Under the pieces are notes generated by a model. The model was not told where the DNA came from. It saw only the letters and a program-made list of their open reading frames with translations, and did no database searches. A DNA stretch of 64,000 bases from the NCBI GenBank assembly GCA_947095535.1, contig OX352773.1, forward strand, positions 496,001-560,000, in the 5' to 3' direction. Source of the DNA: Poecilobothrus nobilitatus. Lineage: Eukaryota; Arthropoda; Insecta; Diptera; Dolichopodidae. Numbering within the stretch: position 1 is the stretch's first letter; every line of letters starts with the position of its first letter. Positions 57,262 to 64,000 of this stretch are shown one piece after another. A program made the translations under genes and the position numbers.

Positions 57262-57905
57262 CAGATAATTTTAATATTTAAGGTGTCTTTTTAAAAACAT
57301 ATACGAAAAACTTTGAATACAGTTATCTCGGAAACCGTTGGGATTAGACCTTTTCTTCCAGAACAATCTTTTGTTTGTATCAACATTCGCAATCATTCAG
57401 TTCAAGGAAGACAATTGAGAGCCGGACACTTATTATACCCATCACGTATTAATTTTAAAATCCTTTTAATAAGTGCTTATTACAAGTAATCAATTTATTT
57501 TAAAATATGCTGATTTTTCTATTTTACCCATTGTAACACACTTTTATATTCTTTATATCTCGAAAACTGTGAGAGATAAGAAAAAAATTATTAAGTACAT
57601 AATTGAAGAGTTCAAAACATTCTTTCCAAATTATCCAAAATATCGGGTGCTTCAAAAGAAAATTGAGTTTAAAATAAATTTGTTTTTTTAAATCACCTCA
57701 AGTCTTACAAATATTATTTTTATACTAATGAGTAATGGATGTTCATATGCAACATGTTAAATTTCCTTTTAATATTTTTTTCTAAATTTGTAAAATATAT
57801 ATGTAAATTATAATGGGTGAAAAATAAAATTTAAAAAAAAAAAATAAAAGTAAAAAAAAAACATCATTAGTATAAAAAACTTAAAGCCTTTTTTTCTCTA
57901 TCTGT
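57262..57905. other. AT-rich stretch ending in a short family C-like fragment
   Basis: The sequence CATCATTAGTATAAAAAACT and then CTCTATCTGTAACGG (57863-57911) recurs at 61361-61407. The small open frame at 57473-57691 has no recognisable domain. Confidence 0.4.
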
Positions 57906-57914
57906 AACGGTGTG

Positions 57915-58350
57915 GAAGTTTTGTAAATGTAATGATGATACAGATCAACCTGGCCCAAGGCCCAAAAGAGGAAGAGGTAGAGATATAACCAGCGATGTCT
58001 TTTCAAACTTACCTCAGATAAATATAAATGTCCGAAATTCCTCGTTATTGAAGTCACAGAAAAAGACAAACCACTTTCCTCCTTTAGTGTATTTGCCAAA
58101 AAAAAGGCCCTAGATTGTAATAGTACAGAAATTGATTCCGTCAGCCTTCTTCGAGATGACAACCTACTAGTTCTCGCCAAATCACAAAAAGTGGCAGATA
58201 AATTTCTTAATACAAAAATTATTCCAAAATTTAATCCCAACCTAAGAAATCTAATCTCTTCATTTTTAACTCCTACACTGTTCCAAAAAACATTGACATC
58301 GCTTCGTATCATGTTAAAGTTCACGAATATTTCCCAAACCTCATGAAGTG
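57915..58350 (+). pseudogene. I-factor-type ORF1 (Gag-like) relic
   Basis: QPGPRPKRGRGRDITSDVFS in one frame, then a frame change into KCPKFLVIEVTEKDKPLSSF and KKALDCNSTEIDSVSLLRDD, NLLVLAKSQKVADKFLNTK (58040-58230). The 'PKFLVIE..DK.KPL..LS.FA..KAL' wording is that of I-clade ORF1 proteins (family knowledge). The C-terminal zinc knuckles are absent. Confidence 0.65.
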
Positions 58351-58377
58351 CAAAAATTAATTGTATATATATTGTTA

Positions 58378-59750
58378 TACCATATTCAATTTTAGAAAGT
58401 ATGACAGCCCCTACAACGTCAATTAGAGATTTTGTGTTCCTTTGTAAATATTTACTACTTAAACATTTAATACATACAATTCAATCTGTTATTTAATGAT
58501 TTACATAAATTTTCTATGTGTGTGTTCCACCGATATTTTGTATTTAACATTAAACCTAAGATTTTTAAATTTGAAACGTTTTCTATGTTTAATGAGTTTA
58601 TTCTAATTTCTGGTTATTGCAATTGCGTTTTCTACAAATGTGTAAGGGTTTAGACTTTTCTATCGAAATTTTTAAGCCGCTACGTCTGCCGCAGTGTATT
58701 AATTCAGTAAGTAGGTTTATAGGCAATCAGGAATAGGACAACAGATAAAGGAGATCCTTGAGGGATTCCATTGTTGAGTGGCCACGCACTCAAATAGAAA
58801 TTGTTGTTTTTAATCCTAATTTTTCTATTTGTCATAAAATTTTTTATGAAGTTTATTATAGTTTCCCCTAAATCCCATTTAGTTAATTGATCAATTTTTG
58901 TGTGTATACCAACTCGATCAAAAGATTTTTCTGCATCTATTGATATTAAAGAAGCATGGTTTTTTGAGCCTAAATTATCGCAAATATCTCGATCTAGTCA
59001 AAATAGGTCGTCCATGGTTCCTTTACCTGCTTTATAAGCAGTTTGTTTGTTTGAGATTAATAATTTCTTCTTGTAAAAGCCAAAAGAGCCGTTTTGATAC
59101 AATTTTTTTCAATACTTTGCTCATGTATTGAATTTGAATTGATCTTTGCCTTTTTTGGCTATAGAAATTACGGATGCTGTTTTCCATTGTTGTGGGATGG
59201 TACCCGTAAGAAAAATGTGATTGTAGATATCACATAAAATAGATTTAGCTCCAATTGGAAGGTTTTTTAATATGGGATATAAGAAGTTATATGACAAGAG
59301 AGTTTACACATGCTTGCAGTTCTAGTAGGGCTATGGGGAGCTCAATTTTTTTGGCCCGTTTCCTGGGGGTGGATGGTCTTACAATCCGTATTGGAAGAGA
59401 GTTTTTACTATTTCCATAATGATCTGAGAAATGTTTATCGCTTGAATTTTATTATTTGTGTTTTTTATATAAGAAATGTTGAGCTTTGGGGTGAGATTAG
59501 AGAGACAGCGAACTTTTGACCAAAGAATTTTTGGAGATTAAATATCCCAAAATTTATAAATTTATCCCAATAAATATAAATTTTGGATTTTTAATATCTT
59601 TTGTGCATTTGACGAATGATTCCCGTTTGGCAAGTTTAACTTTTCTTTTAAACTTTGCATTCGCTTTTTTTTGGTTGATAATATTCTCGGTATTTGGATA
59701 TCTTGTGAATAGTTTCCAATATTTTTGCTTCTATTTTTGCAGTTCAAAAT
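58378..59750 (-). pseudogene. I-clade reverse transcriptase and linker, inverted relative to its neighbours
   Basis: Read downward: linker KANAKFKRKVKLAKRESFVK (59690-59625); WSKVRSLSNL-like pieces and LLELQACVNSL (59310); GAKSILCDIYNHIFLTGTIP and QQWKTASVISIAKKGKD (59250-59140). Then ASLISIDAEKSFDRVGIHTK (58960), NNGIPQGSPLSVVLFLIAY (58775), and after a deletion that removed the catalytic YADD, KILGLMLNTKYRWNTHIENL (58570) and AVILSKIEYGITIY (58405). ORF1 upstream and the RNase H tail downstream are both on the plus strand. Confidence 0.75.
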
Positions 59751-59754
59751 GTAT

Positions 59755-59956
59755 TGTATTGTATTGTAGATTTAGAATTGGTCACGCTACACTCTCGCAC
59801 GAACATCTCTTCAAAAAGGAACCACCTCCTACTTGCTGCTTTTGCAATACACAAACTTTAACCACCAAACATATAATTTCAGAGGTCACAACCCAAAACA
59901 TCACAAGCTTTGTAAATTTTTTAAAAAAACTTAATGTTTTTAATAAAATCTAAAAA
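59755..59956 (+). pseudogene. I-clade ORF2 C-terminal tail (end of RNase H region and Cys/His motif)
   Basis: CRFRIGHATLSHEHLFKKEP then PPTCCFCNTQTLTTKHIISE, the typical end of I-clade ORF2 ('RIGHT.LTH..L....PP.C..C...LT.KHI'). Stop near 59953. It follows the inverted block within 5 bp. Confidence 0.7.
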
Positions 59957-60242
59957 AAAAACGCTACTCCACAAATTTAAAAACGTTATTTATAAATATC
60001 TTAAAAATTGCTTAGTAAGAATTTTATGTATTGCTTAATATAATTTTATTTAACTTCTCTTTACTACTTATTAATTTTTAGCAAATATTAATGCACCAAA
60101 AAAAAAAAAAAGGAAAAAAAAAATTTTTTTGTAATGCAATGTAATGTAATATAAATGCAATATAATATAATAATATGTAACATAATGTAATGTAATGTTG
60201 TGTAATTAAAACAATAAAAATTAAATATTTATTCAATTTTTT
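59957..60242. repeat. TAATG-rich simple sequence
   Basis: An array of ATGTAATGTAATATAAATG-like units at 60130-60205, which could be a decayed retrotransposon tail. Confidence 0.4.
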
Positions 60243-61140
60243 TAATTAAAAATTTTAACCATGGGTAGGTCTCATAAAAAAAATAATTTCGTGGAACAAA
60301 TTTTTCATGTAGTCCCATCCATTACGGAGCTGCAGCCCCTCAAACTTTGAAAAAGCCCTATTTTTAAATGCATATATCTTATGTTCTGCTTAAAATTTTT
60401 TCAATCTGAAAACGTCATGCGACAGGTATTTTTTTTAACTTTGTAAATTAATATCAAAATTATACAATTTTTTTTTAATTTAGTATTTAAATTTATCGTT
60501 ATGTGAAAACCAAATTTTGCATGATTTTTTTACTTTCATAAGTCCGGCACGATTTTAGATAGGGGCTTGAAATTTTGAGGCAAGAAAGAACTTTTAGAAT
60601 TAGTATAAATTTGCTCAGAAATTTTTTTTGGGCCACCTTCTGTTTATGAGCTATTACGGCTCAAAAATTTAAAATTTGCTATTTTTAAACACCTGTATAC
60701 ATTTTACTTCGGAAAGATATAAAAATTAAAGCTACAGTAATATATTTTAACGGATTTAAAGGTTTATTTTAGTTATATAGAGTTCCAGAGTTGCAGCTCT
60801 TCAAAATTGCGAAAAAGCACCATTTTCAGATGTATATATCTCAGGCTCTGCGTAATAGTTTTGCAATCTACAACCGCCAAGAGACCGAACATTTTATTAT
60901 CTATATAAAGCAATACTAAAATTATGCAATATTTTGTAATTTACTATTTAAATTTACCGTTATGTGAAAACGACATTTTGCATGAAATTTTTTTTTTTCC
61001 TAACTCCGGCACGCCTTTCGATAGGAATCTGAAATTTAGAGACAAGAAAGATCTTTTAGAATTAGTATAAGTTTCCTTACAAAACTTTTTTGTACCACCC
61101 CCCGTTTAAGAGGTATTAGGGTTTACATTCTACCTAGTCT
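60243..61140 (+). repeat. Repeat family C, copy 2
   Basis: Matches 6297-7330: ACCATGGGTAGGTCTCATAA, CTGCAGCCCCTCAAACTTTG, ACCGTTATGTGAAAAC, CTCAGGCTCTGCGTAATAG. It ends TTTACATTCTACCTAGT. It lacks the GTCC-containing start. Confidence 0.65.
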
Positions 61141-61344
61141 TATAATTTATTTCAATTGGGTCATTATTAGGTACTGAGAATTCTGTTATTTATCATTTTA
61201 TTCAACTTTCGTTTTAATAGATTATATATGGTGTGTTTCTTGTAACCTTTGTAACTTTCCACTGTTTGTTACACCGTGTACCATTAACTGGTGATAATTT
61301 CAAAAAAGAACTGAATAGTATTATTAATATCGCTATAATATCGC

Positions 61345-61505
61345 ACAACAAAAAAAAAACATCATTAGTATAAAAAACTTAACGCCTTTTTTTCTCTATC
61401 TATAATGGTGTGGAAGTTTTGTAAACAGACGGTCGGGCACACGAACGGACAGAGTAAAACTAATAGGCACAAATTTCAACATTTTTTTTGGAAATGTACT
61501 AAAAC
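61345..61505 (-). repeat. Family C 5' fragment, inverted
   Basis: The reverse complement reads TGTGCCTATTAGTTTTACTC, then TGTCCGTTCG and GTCTGTTTACAAAACTTCCA, matching the start of family C at 6210-6270. A shorter piece of the same sequence is at 57863-57925. Confidence 0.6.
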
Positions 61506-61548
61506 GCAGTAAAACTGAAATAATTAAAGAAGTGCAAGCGAATTTGAA

Positions 61549-62660
61549 TTACATATATACAGTCACTTGCCAATTTATTTGAACATTGCGAATTCTATAG
61601 AGAAGAATGTTCAAAATACATTGTATATATTTTCTAATTTTTTTTTTATTACTATTCTTCATATATACAAAATCATTTATTTTAAAATTAGATTTATTTA
61701 CATAATTTTGTTTTAATTTTTGATTTTCTTTATCTTTTATTAAATAATCTTTTGCTTTTTCACTAGCATGTTTTAATTTAATTTTTAATTCGTTGAAATA
61801 GTCATCTAAATTATAAACGCTATGTTTACTATTTAATACTTCACAAGAAAGTGTGTTTTCCATATACTAATTCAAAGGGTGAGTATTTTGTCGTACTATG
61901 TGGTGTTGATTTGTAAAAGTACGTATATAGTATGGTAGATATTCGTCCCAATTGTCTTGTCCTTGTAAAGTCATAAGATAATCATTTAGTACTCTATAAT
62001 TTCTTTCAATGGAACCTAATGTTTCGTGGTGATAAGGTGTTGATGCACCTTTCTCAATTTTCAAAAATTTGTAAATATTTTTTAGAAGTTCGTTAGTTAA
62101 TTATACTGTACTCTTATCTGTTTTTAATTTTTTAAAACATCCATACTTTAATATAAATTTTTCTACAATTGTTTTTGCGACTGTTATTGCTTCTTTAGTT
62201 TCTATTGGATAAGTTTCAACACATTTAGTTAGTTCACATTATAAAGTAAGAATATATCTATAATTGTTTGATGGTCTTAATGGATCTACCTTGTCTATAG
62301 TGATGGTTTCGAATGATCTTGTGGGTGTATCTGTAATCTCATAATTTTCTTTTGTATATTCCATTATTTTTATTTTATTACAAATGTTGCAGTTGTTTAT
62401 ATAATTTTTAACCATCTTGTTCATATTTTTTCAAACGTATTTTTGTTTTAATTTACTGATGCATTTACTTACGCCAGTGTGTCCACCATATAATGAATCG
62501 TGATTTTCTTTAATTAATTCGTGCTTTTCTTCTTTATTTATAATTTGTATTGGATAATATAATTCTTATAATATAATTCATATAATATAATTCTTAAACA
62601 ATCTTTATTTTCAGAATTGTTTTGCGGCTCATTAAATAATTTTTTAAATTCTTGGGTATC
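61549..62660 (-). pseudogene. Gypsy-type integrase relic
   Basis: Read downward: zinc-binding part with YINNCNICNKIKI (62400); core start DTPTRSFETITIDKVDPLRP (62330), holding the first catalytic Asp; CELTKCVETYPIETKEAITV, then LKTDKSTV and a stop (62120), with the second Asp kept. Then TPYHHETLGSIERNYRVLND (62040), with the third acidic residue (Glu of SIER) kept. It continues as WDEYLPYYIRTFTN, and after a further stop SVYNLDDYFNELKIKLKHAS (61810). It is a piece of the pol polyprotein of a Gypsy retroelement; protease and reverse transcriptase were not recognised, nor were LTRs. Confidence 0.8.
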
Positions 62661-62826
62661 CATTATTTCAAATATTTTATCATTATTTGTCAAGGCCAAT
62701 TCTTTTATATTTAAATTTCTTGTTAAGACTTTTTTAAAATTACAAAAAATTATTCTTAATTTAAATCTACAAATGCATTTAAAAATTTTAAAAATTATCA
62801 TTAATAACACTTTACATTTACATATT

Positions 62827-63583
62827 TATACCCATACGATAAGTATCGGGTATAATAAAATTACTCCTCCGTTTGTAACACCTCGAAATAAGCGAGCTAG
62901 ATATACCTTCAAAGGTATGGATCGGATCAGAATCCAATTCTGAGTCATTAAGCCATGTCTGTCCGTCCGTCCGTCAGCACGCTAACTCATAAACTAAGAA
63001 AGCTAGAATCTTAAAATTTACACAAAATATTCTGGGAGCAAATTGCAGATTCCTTATTTTTTTTGGTTGAGTTCCGACCAAAATTTCGGTTAGCTCCCGT
63101 ACAACTAACTTTTAGATCTTCACAATTTTTTTGAAATAGAGCCATGCAATTTTAATTGCTGATAAATATCATGAAAATATTAATTTTTTGTTAATATAAA
63201 AATTTCTGTAGCCCCACCCGTTAAGGAGCTACAGACTCCCAAAGTTCGAAAAATCCCTATATTTAAATTGTTATAACACAAGCTCTATAAAGTATATCTT
63301 CAATCTGATTCCAAACGATAGGTGCTGTTATGAGCTTTAAAAACATGTATATAATAAATATATACTTGTGCTATACGGTGTCTTAATTTACCGTTAACCG
63401 GTTTAAGTTAGAAACTTGAAATGACAAAAGTTAGATCTTTGAAAATAAGTATGAGTCATTTTAGAAATTTGTTTTGTATCACCCGCCGTTTAGGAGCTGT
63501 AAGGGGTCAAAAACTGAAAATTTCCTAATCTTAAACACCTGTAACTTGAACACCTGTTAAAATTTTTTTGAAGTAATACATAG
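62827..63583 (+). repeat. Family A element, 5' part (A3)
   Basis: TATACCCATACGATAAGTAT start, GTCC tract at 62961-62975, and close match to A1 up to the block 'cacctgttaaaatttttttg'. It ends abruptly at an inverted family A 3' end. Confidence 0.8.
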
Positions 63584-64000
63584 CGAGGAAGAATACAGTT
63601 GCCTTTGTCAACTCTTAGATACCCGTACGAACCGTTAGTATGTTCACAGCCTGTCACTCTGCTTACAATATTATTTTTTTAATATTTTAGTATTTTAAAA
63701 TAATTTGGGTGAATTTTATAATTTATAGTACTAAGGGTTGTACATATATTCAAACTATATGTTTCTGTGTACATTCTTCAAAAGCAGATTCTAACCTTCC
63801 GCATAACGGTTATCAATCCAAAACTTTTTCAAATATTCTATAGTACCATTTAATACTAAGCGGTAAATGTATATTACATTTACTTAGTACAAAATAATAA
63901 ATATAATTTTAAATATTATATTATATTAAATTTAAATATTCCATTGACAGAATAATTTCTTATAAGTACAGTAAAATACATATATGTATGTAAATACGGC
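63584..64000 (-). repeat. Family A element, inverted 3' part, running off the window (A4)
   Basis: GCGAGGAAGAATACAG, then the stem-loop AGTTGCCTTTGTCAACT and ATACCCGTACGA (63622-63633), are the reverse complement of the A1 3' end. The rest mirrors 20430-20800. The terminal A/T run of the 3' end is missing. Confidence 0.8.

Noticed and set aside
59310..59519. 69-codon plus-strand frame with WGAQFFWPVSWGW
   Set aside because: It is the opposite strand of the inverted I-clade linker/RT region (LLELQACVNSL on the minus strand).

Overview
The window looks like genomic DNA of a fly (Diptera, most likely a brachyceran; inference). It is very AT-rich, has short exons separated by multi-kilobase introns, many ACATACATATGTATGTA-type runs, GTCC-rich proto-microsatellites of the INE-1/mini-me kind known from flies, and a mixture of mariner, hAT, I/Jockey/CR1 and Gypsy relics. 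Nearly all of it is transposon-derived; only two host genes can be supported. All comparisons here were made by eye.

Host genes. (1) A minus-strand gene encodes the C-terminal end of a CAMK-type Ser/Thr kinase domain plus a long Ser/Asn-rich tail. Three exons are visible (39043-38881, 36624-36477, 22939-21165), and their splice phases join without a break. The 13.5-kb last intron is packed with repeats, and the 5' exons are not found in the window. (2) A plus-strand gene encodes the N-terminus of a TRPC-type cation channel, most like TRPgamma: a probable first coding exon at 53426-53455 and a clear second exon at 54617-54768. The rest would lie beyond the window or in unrecognised sequence.

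Layout. 1-17.7 kb: two copies of a repeat family 'D' with 145-bp tandem units, an ORF1 relic with a PHD finger, two non-LTR reverse transcriptase relics, a dead mariner with intact ends, and a 1.6-kb long inverted repeat. 19.3-20.9 kb: a full-length Helentron/INE-1-like element (family A), just past the kinase gene's stop. 21.2-39.0 kb: the kinase gene with its TE-filled introns, holding a TTF/ZMYM1-type hAT relic split by a tRNA-derived SINE with a 12-bp target duplication, a nearly intact ZBED-type hAT with an 8-bp target duplication, a 921-bp tandem duplication, and Helentron-like family B elements. 39.8-45.6 kb: a minus-strand reverse transcriptase relic and a 1955-bp tandem duplication that carries family B twice. 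46.8-48.5 kb: a 5'-truncated family A copy, then a palindrome next to a 200-N gap. 49.3-51.1 kb: a large nested palindrome with a GC-rich core. 51.6-52.7 kb: an element with long terminal inverted repeats that contains a SINE. 53.1-54.8 kb: the TRPC exons. 55.8-64 kb: Gag, I-factor and Gypsy integrase relics, a family C copy, and family A copies meeting in opposite orientation at the window end.

Most notable results. Families A and B share the complete architecture of INE-1/Helentron elements: 12-13 bp subterminal inverted repeats, a palindromic stem-loop just before the 3' end, a CTTGTTTT or CCTCGTTTTT terminus and a GTCC tract, although the two families look unrelated in sequence. The window also holds an internal empty/filled site pair for family B, which shows insertion into a T-run without target duplication. 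No helicase or Rep gene of an autonomous partner is visible.
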